Shown: positions 54,061 through 64,000 of the stretch, piece after piece | Position numbering within the stretch: the first letter of the stretch is position 1 | Layout: each line of letters begins with the position of its first letter | Source of the DNA: Paratinospora sagittata | Lineage: Eukaryota; Streptophyta; Magnoliopsida; Ranunculales; Menispermaceae | Direction of reading: 5' to 3' | Length of the DNA: 64,000 nucleotides | NCBI GenBank assembly: GCA_035771175.1 | Contig: CM069604.1 | Location: forward strand, 17,733,115 to 17,797,114 | Translations under genes and position numbers: made by a program | Notes under the pieces: model-generated | What the model was told of the DNA's origin: nothing | Databases searched by the model: none | The model's input: the letters and a program-made list of their open reading frames with translations, nothing else

Positions 54061-54841
54061 AACACAACAAATGATTGCGGAGCACAAATTTTAAAATTGA
54101 TCTGTATTAATCATTGACACAAGTTCCAAGGTTCATCAAACCCGGACTAAATACTAGAATTAGGGTTTTCAAACCCTAAAAGTATTTAAACTCAAGTTAG
54201 CTCATTTTGAGCAACTGTTGGAAAAACTTTTGAAATATACTTTGAATATTCTCCAAGTTCACATCAATCTTGTGAAATATCTTGTGCTACCACATTTCAC
54301 TTTGAGAGAAATAATTTATGAGATATCAAAGCACTCAAACATTCATCTTTGATTTCAAGCTTCATCTTCATCACTCTCAAATCAAAGTCGAAAAGAGCCA
54401 TCCAAATTTTTAGCTTGTACTTCATCTTCACTATTCTTGGTTGATTATATGTAGGAGGGTATCATTTCTAACTGTAAGCATATTTCAGAGTTTTTTGGTA
54501 AGAAAAACTTCTCTTTTATTCAAATTTCATTTGATGTAAGATTTGACTGACAGGTTAGTCAATTGGGGGAGTTTCCCTAACCAGGAAACAATGTTTGTAA
54601 CGGTTTGATGCACATTCGTAAGTTGGATTAGGTTTAGTGGATTTGAAAATTCTTGATTGGGAAAATCAAGTAGCGGATGTATGCTTGGGTAAGCTGAACC
54701 ATTATAAATCGATGTGTTCATCTCTTTTCCATTTCTGCACTTTTCATTTAAATTGCTTTTAAATTTGATTAAGAAAGGTATTAATATAAAAAATTGTAAA
54801 GTCCAATTCACCCCCCTCTTGGATTATAATCTAAGCCAACA
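54060..54841 (+). repeat. Copia LTR, 3' part (plus orientation)
   Basis: It contains hairpins TTGACT..AGTCAA (54541-54560) and GTTTCC-CTAACCA-GGAAAC (54571-54589), TATAAAT at 54703-54709 in CCATTATAAATCGATG, the CAATTCACCCCCCTCTTGG end block, and the terminus GCCAACA at 54841 followed by a PBS. The left boundary is approximate. Confidence 0.75.
54703..54709 (+). promoter_or_regulatory. TATA box of the 54.8-kb copia LTR
   Basis: TATAAAT, 132 bp before the LTR end, in the same context as in LTRs A and B. Confidence 0.7.
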
Positions 54842-54843
54842 AT

Positions 54844-54858
54844 TGGTATTAGAGCAGG
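54844..54858 (+). promoter_or_regulatory. Copia primer-binding site
   Basis: TGGTATTAGAGCAGG, identical to the PBS of element B, 2 nt after the LTR end. Confidence 0.9.
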
Positions 54859-54895
54859 TTTTCTTCTCAAAATTATCTAACAATTTCTTTGATTC

Positions 54896-55138
54896 ATGGC
54901 AGGAAACAATGGTGCTAAGGGTGTGTTCAATGAGGGATGATCGATTAATAGACCTACGTTGTTTAAGGGCTAAAATTATCTTCACTAGAAGACTCGTATA
55001 CGTTTCTACCTTAGGGCACAAGATGTAGATATGTGAGAAGTGGTGATGAATGGATACCATCCTCCTACAAAAATAGAGAACAGAGTGATATTGCCCAAGT
55101 GGCATGAGTGGTTGCCCAACGAGAAAAGGAGGGAACAA
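54896..55138 (+). pseudogene. Copia gag start, truncated
   Basis: MAGNNGAKGVFNEG begins 38 nt after the PBS, as in C1 and B. Recognisable after a stop are SINRPTLF, a FYLRAQDVDMW-like segment and NGYHPPTKIENRVILPKWHE. It ends abruptly at TGTTGG (55139), the end of an oppositely oriented copia LTR. Confidence 0.8.
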
Positions 55139-55277
55139 CTTGTTGGCTCTGATTATAGTCCAAGAGGGAGGGTGAATTGGACTTAACAAATTTTTGCAAA
55201 ATATCAACAAAAATAATGGCAAAGATGAAAATCAAAGTAAAGTGCAAGTAATGTAAACAATGAACACCGAGATTTAG
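55139..55277 (-). repeat. Copia LTR end (minus), cut by G3
   Basis: TGTTGGCTCTGATTATAGTC..CAAGAGGGAGGGTGAATTGGAC matches the C1 LTR end at 5814. It is interrupted at 55278 by the G3 gypsy LTR; its remainder would lie beyond the right edge. Confidence 0.75.
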
Positions 55278-56670
55278 TGTCACACCCCGCCCGGACGCAC
55301 CTAAACCTACGGGACACTCACGGACGGGGCTCGAATGCATTATAACAATAACCGAGTGCGCGAAAACACAATTAAGTACAAGTCTGATTTCATTAATTTT
55401 ATAATATATTTGTACATGAAATAGTTAAGGAAACATCCTCCCCAAATCTCCAATGAATAGTACAAAGGGTTCAAAATGTAGGTCTAAAAACCTGCACCCA
55501 GTCCACCCTAATCTCCTATAAAAAAAATTGGATAACAACGGGGTGAGCAACACGCTCAGTGGGTAAAATAGTTTGTGAATACAACAATTAATAAAGCAAA
55601 CTTCAAAATCAAATATCATAAATACACATAAGATCATCATAATCAATACAACATGTATGTATGCATAACACCATCTCGTATTGGTTCCATGATTGTATGT
55701 CGTCTGAGTTCATGTACAGATGTCCCTCCCCAGGAGTAGCCGAGTTCTTATTGTACGTCCCTCCTCAGGAACGATGCTCTGGATTCACGTACAGATGTCC
55801 CTCCCCAGGAGTAGTCGGGTTCTCATTGTACGTCCCTCTCCGTATAAATATAATGAATAGTGAGCATTGCTTCTAACTATTCTATGAATCATAAACCACA
55901 TACGTCCCTAGGTGTTGCCAATGCATGAACAAGTCCGGTCTTTACTTAACATTAGACAGGATTTGGCAACGTCTGGTGATCCTTATTAGGGTCAGTATCA
56001 CTAAGTGCAAGGTTAGGACATTCAGTATTACTTGTACAAGATGATAGCTTTCAAATAAGACCAACTAAATCAGTCTCCAGTTTGAGAGGTGAGACACGAG
56101 GTTTACTTAAATACCAATCGTCTAGAGCAGCACGCAGCCTCCTGTTCACAATTTAAAGTTACTAAGGACAAGACGAAGTCTGGTTGAGCCAGATTGACCA
56201 CTAATCTGGCATAGCAACAGTGTAATACATGAACTTCAAATATACAGGTATAAGTATGACAAGTATAAATATTATACGCAATAATGCAGTGTAAATGAAT
56301 AGTAGACATAATGATAAATGAATGTAAACTTTAATAAAAGTTATAAGACACGCAAACCTATGTTTCGTTCCCCACCTTCTGATAAAAACTCTTTCACGAA
56401 CTGGCGCCTTCCCCAGAGCAGAATCGCGTTGAACCGCAAAAAAAGTCTCGAAAAAATAGTATCAAAAAGAGAAGAAAAAAAAACTTAAGATGAGTGAGAA
56501 AGAGAAGAAAAATCACATGGAGAAGTGATTTTGGTGCGAGAAATGATGAGGGGGTTCCTTAAATAGGAAAAAAAAGGTACCCGAAGGTTCGGGCACGCGC
56601 CTGAAGGCTCGGGCACCTTACCAGAAGTTCAAATTCCTTTTTTTTTTTTGTGCAAACCTAGGGTATTACA
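55278..56670 (-). repeat. G3 3' LTR, 1393 bp
   Basis: Plus strand TGTCACACCCCGCCCGG ... CCTAGGGTATTACA, so on minus TGTAATACCC...GTGTGACA. It contains a perfect TGAGC-AACAC-GCTCA hairpin (55544-55558), two 75-bp units (55717-55840), GCACC/GGGC repeats near its start (56577-56625) and a TTAAATAGG element near 56560 (possible promoter CCTATTTAAGG on minus). Confidence 0.9.
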
Positions 56671-56690
56671 CTTTGCCCCCCTTAAAAGGA
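56671..56690 (-). promoter_or_regulatory. G3 polypurine tract
   Basis: Minus strand TTTTAAGGGGGGCAAAG directly before the LTR start, the primer site for plus-strand DNA synthesis. Confidence 0.85.
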
Positions 56691-56699
56691 TTTCGCCCT

Positions 56700-57227
56700 C
56701 GAAATCAGTCCAAGTAGTCATGATTGTTATCAGCGTGAGATTCACAGCCATCGTCATCATTTGTTAGCTCAGGGCAGTGCTTGTAAGGTCCCTGAATAGC
56801 ACTGTAGCCGGTGAATCCTCAACATCATGAAACCATAGGAAGCAAATTGAGTCAAATTCGTCCTCAAAAGGTTCTGACCTTTGCATAACAGATCATGGTG
56901 TAGGGCTCTGCTGGTTGTATCGTTTAAGGGGAGGTAGGTTGAGTGGTGGGATTCTTTTTCGTGTTGTTACTCGAATCCGGCCTCCTGACAATTTTGGTAG
57001 AAGATCTTGCCAAGATGAGGGCATGGAATTATGTCAGGCAAAACTGTTACGAAAAAGCCATGCACGCTCTGGCGATAAGGATCGCTGTCTGTGGGGTGAT
57101 AGAGTTGGTGATGCAAAGTAGTTGTGACTTGACTCAGAACCTAAAGGAGTCGCCACAGGTTGCCAAAGAGGCCATTGCGTGTGTGCATCACTACATCCAT
57201 CGGTATTATTTTCAAACATCTGCATAG
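56700..57227 (-). pseudogene. G3 3' ORF remnant
   Basis: The frame starts MQMFENNTDGCSDAH and runs open for 63 codons, then after a stop continues SSWQDLLPKLSGGRIRVTT, IPPLNLPPLKRYNQQSP. Pro/Ser/Arg-rich, no known domain. Position and opening match the G1 3' ORF (31798-32556) and G2 (33920-34330). Confidence 0.5.
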
Positions 57228-57339
57228 TTATTTAAGTGAAACGATGTATTAAGATATTTGTAAACAAAGTTCCATCACTTTATTGATAAGTGAAATAGTA
57301 CAATGTATCATATCATCAATTATTACTAGAAAACAATTC

Positions 57340-57957
57340 AGGGTATTTCTATTTAATTGTTGCTTCTAGTTCCCAAGTTGCTTCCTCAACTTCGTGGTGA
57401 TCCCAGAGCACTTTCACAAGTGGTATGCTACATCACCTTAGTTCTTGAATTTTTCTATCCAAAATTTGTATCGCTCTCTTCTGATACTTGTTTCCTTCTT
57501 CAACCCTAACGTTACTAGGGGGATGATATGCGAAGGATCAGGACGATACTTTCGAAGCATGGATACGTGAAAAACATCATGAACCTTAGACATGGACGAT
57601 GGAAGGGACATACGATAGGCTAGTTTGCCAATAGGTTCAATGATCTGAAATGGATCGATATATTGTGGGGAGAACTTTCCCTTGATCCCAAAGCGTTTGA
57701 CACCTCTTGTAGGCTGAACTTTTAGAAAAACCAAGTCCCCTTTATCAGAGGCTGTCTTCGTTTGTCAGCATAGCTCTTCGGTCGACTTTGTGCACACGAA
57801 GTCTCTCATTTACTAGTGTGATCTTCTCGGAAGTCTCTTGAACTAGTTCAAGCCCCAACTGCGGTCGATCTGCCATATCTAACCAACATACCTGAGATCT
57901 GCAAGGGCGACCATAGAGGGCCTCGTATGGTGCCATGCCGATACTAGTTTGGTAGTT
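57340..57957 (-). pseudogene. G3 integrase C-terminal part
   Basis: Frames 57966-57745 and 57734-57438 read [59 protein letters not shown] and VHDVFHVSMLRKYRPDPSH, then the chromodomain-like tail to about 57340. The catalytic D-D-E core is absent: at 57957-57961 it joins directly to sequence that in G2 lies about 470 bp upstream. Confidence 0.85.
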
Positions 57958-57960
57958 TGG

Positions 57961-58305
57961 TAACAAAATCCATTGCGATATTCAACCACTTCCATTCTCC
58001 AATAGGTAAAGGCTGGAGAAGTCCAGAGGGAAGTCTACGTTCTGCTTTAACCTGCTAGCAAACGAGACATCGAGCAATGAAGTCTGCAATCGCCTTCTTC
58101 ATTCCAGAAAATCAGAATTGTCGCTTGACATCCTTAGACATTTTGTCACCCCCAGGATGCATAGCGAACCTCGAACAGTGCATCTAAGTGAGCACTTCTT
58201 TTCGAACCTCAAGATCGTTTGATAGACTGAGACATTTTTTTTATAGAAAAAGGCCCCGTTTTCAGAGACCGACCAGTAAGGAAGGTCCTGTCTGCTGAGT
58301 AGAAG
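57961..58305 (-). pseudogene. G3 integrase zinc-binding region
   Basis: Broken frames encode the H2C2 finger area (H-x-S-x-x-A-x-H-P-G-G, then C-x-x-C-Q near 58060) and the start of the following E-W-K-W-E-x-I-A-M-D-F-V block, ending at the deletion junction. Confidence 0.65.
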
Positions 58306-59470
58306 TTATCTTTTCTCCATTAACATAGGGTCGTTAGCTTGAGCTGCTGAAATCTTTCCTACCAGCTCAGATTTGGATGATAATTGAGAGAGTCGTGATA
58401 TTGCTTCCTCCTCGATCAGTTGTAGGTTAAAATTCTTCATCTCTGTAGCCAACTTCCCCATCTTGAAGTTAAGAGTGCAAGCAACATAAGATTTTCTACT
58501 CAGGGCATCAGCCACAACATTGGCCTTATCGAGATGGTACTGGAGTTGAAAGTCATAATCTTTCAAGAACTCCAACCATCGTCTTTGGTGGAGGTTTAAG
58601 TCTTTCTGGGTGTAGATGTACTCAAGACTCTTGTGATCCGAGAAGACCTCAAACCATTCACTGTAAACGTAATGACGCCATAACTTCAGTGCCAATACAA
58701 CAGCTGCAAGTTTCAAGTCATGTGTTAGGTAATTACCCTCATGAATCTTTAGTTGCCTTGAAGCATATGCAACAACTTGGCCTTCTTGCATTAGTATTGC
58801 ACCTAAGCCTTGAAATGAGGCGTCAGTGTATAGTAAAAATCCAACTCCATTTTGTGGAGTGATTAGTACCGGTGCTGTCGTGAGACACTTCTTCAATTCC
58901 TGAAATGACGATTCACAGGCGGGATTCCAGATGAATCGCACGTCCTTCCGAGTGAGCTTGGCCATAGGTTCGACAATCTTTTAGAAATCCTTGATGAAGC
59001 GTTTGTAATAGCCAGCCAAACCAAGAAAACTCCTAATCTGAGTAGCAGTGGTAGGTTGTTTCCAGTTTAAAATCGCTTCAACCTTAGAAGGATCCACCTC
59101 AATGTCATTGCCTGAAACCACATGGCCTAGGAATTGAACTCGCTTCGCCCAAAATTCGCACTTACTCAACTTGCATACAACTGGTGGCTTCTCAAGGTCT
59201 GGAAAACAATCATAAGATGTATCTTATAGTCTTCCTCGGTTGAGGAATATATCAAGATATCATCCACAAATACCACCACTAATCGGTCTAAATATAGCCT
59301 GAAAATGCGGTTCATCAAATCCATGAACGTTGCAGGTGCATTTGTTAGACTTAACGGCATAACCAAGAACTATTAGTGACTGCACCGAGTTCTAAATGTT
59401 GTCTTGATAATGTCCGACTCTCTAATTCGGAGTTGATGATAACCGGATCATAAATCGATCTTTAACAAAC
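58306..59470 (-). pseudogene. G3 reverse transcriptase (C-terminal) and RNase H
   Basis: RT palm end: [20 protein letters not shown] and [16 protein letters not shown] (59366-59166; both Asp present). Thumb: [18 protein letters not shown] and SFLGLAGYYKRFIKDF (59169-58981). RNase H, one long frame 58965-58306: [59 protein letters not shown] and [16 protein letters not shown]. The RT fingers are deleted near 59470. Confidence 0.9.
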
Positions 59471-59840
59471 TACCTCGTGGGCAAGGTTAACTAAACTTGC
59501 TTCTTCATACAATCGATCTTTGCATTCATTGGTGCGAGCCAGTCCATGCCGAGGATGATGTCGAAGTCTTCAATGTCCAGCAAAAAGAGATCTGCATATA
59601 CTATTTGTTCTGACATTCGAAGCTCACATCGAGAACACTGTATATTCACGTCAGTACCATATCCTAAAGGTGATGTGACATGCATTGTGATGTCTGTAGG
59701 CTCAGGATGCAACCCTAAATGTCTTACCAATGCAGAATATATAAAGGAATACGTAGCACCCGAATGGATCAATACATGCACCATTGTATTGAACAAGAAA
59801 AATGTACCTTCGACTACATTGTTGTCTGGGGGGGTTGTTG
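59471..59840 (-). pseudogene. G3 aspartic protease (C-terminus deleted)
   Basis: Frame 59796-59491: VHVLIHSGATYSFIYSALVR has His instead of the catalytic Asp in the D-S-G motif, then VYADLFLLDIEDFDIILGMD and AKIDCMKKQV. It ends at the deletion joining to RT. Confidence 0.85.
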
Positions 59841-61114
59841 AGCGATGGCAAACGCTCTGCCCTGGTTTCGTTGCCCCTAGTTCTACCTGGGTTGGGCATT
59901 AGCAGCAGGTAGGGCTTGTTAGACTGGTACAACGGGAACATGTTGCTGAAGGTGGGGGCAGGGATTTCTTACATGGCCCTGCTGGCCACAGTTGAAACAC
60001 GTCAGCCTCTTCTGCAGATGGTTCTGTTGGCCATTCTGATTGTGGTGTTGACCACCACCCCTGCCATTGCCATTTCAACGGACACCCTTGCCATTTCAGC
60101 CTCCTCAGCCATGATTGTGAAAACCCTGATGGCCAGGGTTAGACCGTTCAGCCGCAGGTGCCGTGGCCTCATTCTTTTGAACAGGGGCTGGGTTTTGATT
60201 ATAGTAGGGCTTCTTCTTGTTGCCCTACTGTGAGCCTGCTGGGAAAATGTTGCAGGTCATTTTCCCTTATTCATTCTCTGCTCCTACTCAATCTTTTCCT
60301 GTTCAAAGCTCATGGCTTTGTCAACAACCTTCCTGTAAATCTTGAGATCCAAGATCAACAAGGCTTGTCAAATTTCAGGACAAAGGCCATTGTAGAATTT
60401 CTTGGTCTTATCTTGCTCCATTGAGATGGTGGAGAGAGAGTAGACCGATAATTCTTTAAACCTGACAACATACTCCCTAACTGTCATACCGCCTTGGTAT
60501 AGCTTGGTGAACTCCTGGCGCTTCTGCCTCTTCACAGCGCCGGGGAAGTACTCATCGATAAACAATGACTCGAACCGCTGCCAAGTCATGTCCGGGGCGT
60601 TGACCCTTGGCTCCTCCTTCACAATTATCCACTATGTATTTGCTCCACCAATAAGTTGGTAGGGCGCAAGTGAAATCTTTCGAGCCTTATCGACTCTCGT
60701 AGCATCGAGAGCCTTTTTCGACTCATTCAGCCATTTCTACGCCTCCTCCGCATCAATGGTGCCAGCGAAAGTAAGGGGTTGTAGCCTCTTATACTTCGTA
60801 ATCTGATCGGTTTGAGTCTCCGACGCAGATCTAACAGGTACCTGAATGGTGAATACCTGATTGGCCACGGTCTCACGAACGGTCGTCTGAACAGTTACTT
60901 TCATTGCCTCGATAAATTCGACGAAAAAGACTTCCACACTCGAAGGCATGGCAAAGGATGTGGGCTGGGGTGGCGCTGCCTGCCCAGACGCAGTGGCAGT
61001 GTCGGGTGTGGCCTGCGCTATTGTTGGAGGAGGCGGTTCCTGGTTCTATATCACAGGAGGTGCCTCCTCTGCTGGACGGACAGTGCGTGGCCTTCCTCTC
61101 TTCCCAGTTTGCAT
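59841..61114 (-). pseudogene. G3 gag
   Basis: It starts MQTGKRGRPRTVRPAEEAPP at 61114 (an AT-hook-like RGRPR). An Ala/Pro-rich segment follows, then SVEVFFVEFIEAMKVTVQTT, KYKRLQPLTFAGTIDAEEA, MTWQRFESLFIDEYFPGAVK, MTVREYVVRFKELSVYSLST, a Gly/Asn/Gln-rich stretch and a zinc-knuckle region near 60000-59950 (Cys-x-x-Cys-Gly-x-x-Gly-His form, frame broken). This is the fullest gag in the window, and it shows what G2 lacks. Confidence 0.85.
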
Positions 61115-61908
61115 TTTTTCACTGGCAAGGAAAAAATAAAACCATGATTTAGGAATTGTAGCCAAGTATAATGTATTGATATTCTCAGCAACAAGTTCGA
61201 GAGTACTGCAATATAAAAACCACGTATTTTTGTAAGTATAATGTAAGGTTTTTGTTGAGGAATCAAAGAATCTTATGTGCCTCGTATGTTTGGCCATGGT
61301 GTAAAACAAGGTTAGAATGTTTATATAATAAGTATAAAACTTTGCAAGTATTTCAAATGTTTTGGTTCTGGTTTTTGTGAACATACATATATATTTCATT
61401 GAAAATCCAAACGAGTCATAAAAATTCTAAGATTTTCCTCGGTAAATATTCTGATCTAACGTTCTATCGCAATCTTATGTATTCAAACTCTTTCGCTTAG
61501 TCTTTTCGACTATTATCCAAATTCGTGTGTCCCATACCGCATGAATTTGGTAATAAGGGTGTCAACCAAGTTAAGTTGTATGAACACGATCTCTATAAAA
61601 CATCGACTAAAGAGGAATTCACTAATAGTATGGAGTTTACTAATAGTATCGTCCAAGTTTACTCGTCCCATACCGTGTAAACTTAGTGATAATGTTAAAA
61701 ATACAACTTTTCCCAAATGTTTCTTTTCACACAAGGTCATGGATTTTCTTACTTCTACATTTTATTTAGTATCCTCCAATTTTGTTGTGTCCCATACCAC
61801 TCCAAAGTTAGTGATACAAAAGAAAGAATGGTTGTAAGTCGGCCAACTAAAGATAGTCTTAAACAAAACACTTTCATTCATATATAAAAATTTTTACAAT
61901 GCCAGTAA
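61115..61908 (-). other. G3 leader between ORF1 and gag, with triplicated motif
   Basis: Non-coding. On the plus strand GTCCCATACC occurs with GT at 61529, 61665 and 61789 (spacings 136 and 124), each followed by A/C-rich AANTT(A/T)GTGATA-like words. On the element strand this is GGTATGGGAC, as in G1 8871/8996/9113. Confidence 0.7.
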
Positions 61909-63493
61909 TCATTCGTGATTTTCCTGTCTACTAACGCTCTTCCTAGACCTCCTGCTAGGTACAAAAAGACTACTAGAAGAAGGTTGAGAAGTTGCTCGCT
62001 GTTCTTCGATGTTTTGCATACGTGTTAAGAAAACATTTTGAGTCTCCTCCATCCGAGCAATACTAGATACAATCACATTTAACTGCACGAATGGATTAGT
62101 CGATTGCCCCATCGATGGTTGATAGGTCGACTGTCCCATGGGTGGAGGGTAGGCCGTAGGCATTGGTGAAAAGTATTGGCCATATGGTTGACTCATAGGT
62201 GAAGGATAATTGTTTTGATTGTACGGAGATTCCCTAACTGTAACCCCTTGGACATTTGGATATGCTGGAGTCGAAAAGTCTTGAAACAATGGACTCATTG
62301 GGATATCCTGTCTTCCCAAATTTGGTGCCACACAATTCTGTTGTTGTTGGTTCACAGGAACTTGTGGAACTGGCCGATACGGTACCTCGGAAGCTGGAAA
62401 CCTTTGGTACGTAGTATTGCCTTGAGTTGATATGTTCCATGGAAGTGAATTTGCTGGAACTCTCTGTCCATTCCGATTTTGTTGAGGTTGATTTAGGTTG
62501 CCAAAAAGATCATCCTCAGAGAATAAATGATCGGGTTGATCATTATTCAAGACTAGGTTTGCCATAGGGTTATGGTTTGGCTCACTATTTGGTGCCTTCC
62601 TAACAGGAATCTTGCGCCGACTTTTTCGTTGACAACGTCCATTTTTGTCTCTAATTCTTTTGCCATTTCCTCCTAAAGTCGGGCCGAATACCTCCTCGTT
62701 AGTCATCCCTCCATTTGTGACGAACGTCTTGAAGATAGAAGATGTTGTAACTACATCAGTGATCTGCTTCGAAGACTTATCAAAAGTGTTGACGTTTGCC
62801 TCGTATAGCATCCTCATGATCAAGACTCTGTACCTTCCTTGAAGGGTTTTGAATCACCCGCAACATTTACTGGATAATTAAGTGAGGTAGGAAAACCTTA
62901 ATTCCCTTCTCTATGCAGTATAACACAAGAAGTTGAACCCTTGACATAACACCTCTAGTCACCTTTTCTGGCAAGATGTTGCCGAATACGATCTTTCCAA
63001 GGCCGGCAAGAGATGGTTTAAGGAGATTGTTTGGGAGGTAGGCGTACGTCAATTGGGTGTACGACTTTTTGGCGAGGTAATTGAATAGTTGTTCCTTGGA
63101 CTCAGCAATCTCTGCAACTGTCTGGGGTTTGTGGGGATCAATGATTATATCTCCAATCAGGATCTCCATAAGTCGCGAAATAATTTTGACGTTGATAGAA
63201 ATCTTTGTTCCCCTGACTGTTGTCTCCAAGACAGGGTTGATCCCATCTTCTTGAAGTCCTATGCAATTCATGGCTTCGTAGAAAGACTTCATCAAGTTGA
63301 AGGAGACATAACCCTTAACTTTTGTTAGGTTCAACCACCCCAGCGTTGCTAGTTTTTCATGAAGGATCGGATGGAGGCGGAGATCTTTATTGTCGATACT
63401 CCTCATAGTCATAACCTCCCCGTCGAAGAGTTCCGTAAGTCTGGTGGGAATTGGTTCCCGACTGCTGGAAGTCGTTCCTTCACTTGAAGCCAT
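61909..63493 (-). pseudogene. G3 accessory ORF1, nearly intact
   Basis: It starts MASSEGTTSSSREPIPTRLT at 63493; the first frame runs to 62867 and the second from 62823 to 61909. A 10-nt loss relative to G2 (near 62828-62836) is the only obvious break, so the original product was about 520-530 residues. Layout: a helical N-terminal domain (residues about 15-200; LHPILHEKLATLG, MKSFYEAMN, VRGTKISINVKIISRL, YLPNNLLKPSLAGLGKIVFG), a basic patch KRIRDKNGRCQRKSRRK, a Pro/Gln/Tyr/Asn-rich region, a short helix (ARMEETQNVFLTRMQNIEEQ) and a basic tail. The N-terminal domain resembles plant 'putative transposon protein' domains; function unknown. Confidence 0.75.
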
Positions 63494-63802
63494 TATCTTA
63501 CTGAAAGAGAAATAAACTTGTGAAATACACAAAATATATTCCTAACATTTTTAAGATTTATGCTTTTTCGTTGGACAATATTTTCTTATTTTTCTCTTGA
63601 TAAATACCATCATTTAATCCAAATTTTTCATTAGCAACATGATATATATATATATATTTAATCATAACTATATATATAGTTTTCATAAATCATAACTATA
63701 TATATATTTGAATCCGAACTATATAAAAACTATATAGTTTTCTTGATGTATATTTAATATAAATCTCAACTATATATAATTCATATATATATATATATAT
63801 AG

Positions 63803-63843
<41 letters not shown>

Positions 63844-63929
63844 CTAAATATATATATATATATATATATATATCTGATAAAAATTTTCTTCCCCAAATTT
63901 GGTGGACTTGGGCGGACCGTGGACCTTAC
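63494..63929 (-). other. G3 5' leader with (TA)n microsatellites
   Basis: Non-coding leader, collinear with G2 42893-43272. (TA)n runs at 63642-63658, 63783-63802, 63808-63840 and 63848-63872 are expanded relative to G2. Confidence 0.8.
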
Positions 63930-63941
63930 GCTCTGATACCA
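63930..63941 (-). promoter_or_regulatory. G3 primer-binding site (intact)
   Basis: Minus strand TGGTATCAGAGC, the exact Met-tRNA-complementary consensus, 5 nt from the LTR end. Confidence 0.95.
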
Positions 63942-63946
63942 TTAAA

Positions 63947-64000
63947 TGTCACACTCCGCCTGGACGCGCCTAAACCTGCGGGACACTCACGGACTGGGCG
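63947..64000 (-). repeat. G3 5' LTR, first 54 bp in the window
   Basis: TGTCACACTCCGCCTGGACGC parallels 55278, 43290 and 32573. The rest lies outside the window. Confidence 0.9.

Larger units (their letters stand above)
55278..64000 (-). mobile_element. Ty3/gypsy retrotransposon G3 (5' LTR runs off the window)
   Basis: Minus-strand order: 5' LTR (to 63947), PBS (63941-63930), AT-rich leader, ORF1 (63493-61909), second leader (61908-61115), gag (61114-59841), protease, RT, RNase H, integrase, 3' ORF, polypurine tract (56690-56671) and 3' LTR (56670-55278). Two internal deletions remove the protease-RT junction (near 59470) and the integrase core (near 57959), so it could not move by itself. 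Confidence 0.9.

Noticed and set aside
59916..60424. Hydrophobic plus-strand ORFs
   Set aside because: They are antisense frames of G3 gag; the similar frame at 37879-38109 is antisense of G2 gag. The shared sequence comes from shared gag.
63696..63896. 66-codon Ile/Tyr repeat ORF
   Set aside because: It is a translation of (TA)n microsatellites, not a gene.

Overview
The window is a gene-poor, repeat-dense stretch of a flowering-plant nuclear genome. The evidence is Ty1/copia and Ty3/gypsy LTR retrotransposons with Met-tRNA-type primer-binding sites, a plant L1-type LINE, a Mutator-like DNA transposon, non-autonomous hAT elements, high AT content and 5-bp LTR target-site duplications (TSDs). 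I found no intact host gene, tRNA, rRNA or CRISPR array. Nearly every coding region is a decayed transposon gene with stops, frameshifts or deletions. The species cannot be told from the sequence.

Layout. 1-1020: LINE ORF2 fragment (-). About 2235-32572: an old Ty3/gypsy element (G1, +) split by a hAT MITE (2289-2823), a truncated copia element C1 (-, about 3180-7619), an LTR remnant E1 (about 12990-14891) and a 15.9-kb insertion (15296-31200, TSD GGGTA). That insertion is itself nested: an outer copia LTR 'A' (-) holds a copia element 'B' (-, from 17051), which holds a second, inverted LTR-A (+, 18895-21755) and an unrelated solo LTR E2 (25053-27143). 32573 to about 44510: gypsy element G2 (-), split by a 2.96-kb LTR-like insertion F (39392-42350, TSD CCTCT). 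44511-45777: 3' end and 3' LTR of a (+) gypsy element, possibly the displaced end of G1. 45778-46985: copia gag and LTR fragments. 46986-52882: a Mutator-like element (MULE, transposase on -) with long inverted repeats and a 10-bp TSD, carrying a solo copia LTR (D, 47005-48863) and a hAT MITE (51137-51592). 52883-55277: low-complexity sequence and copia LTR/gag fragments. 55278-64000: gypsy element G3 (-), whose 5' LTR runs off the right edge.

How the parts work together. G1, G2 and G3 share an uncommon plan: LTR, Met-type PBS, an accessory ORF1 of about 530 residues, a leader, gag, protease, RT, RNase H, integrase, a short Pro/Ser-rich 3' ORF, polypurine tract, LTR. In G1 and G3 the leader between ORF1 and gag carries the same motif three times at about 120-135 bp spacing. 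The copia LTRs are long (about 1.8-2.9 kb). They carry arrays of short hairpins, with a different hairpin word in each family, upstream of an ACGGG repeat block and a TATAAAT promoter. The gypsy-type LTRs share a TGAGC/GCTCA hairpin, about 430 bp before the LTR end in three of the four (+)-oriented ones. Within G1 the relative ages can be read from nesting: G1 is oldest, then C1, E1, the hAT copy and LTR-A, then B, then the solo LTRs inside B.
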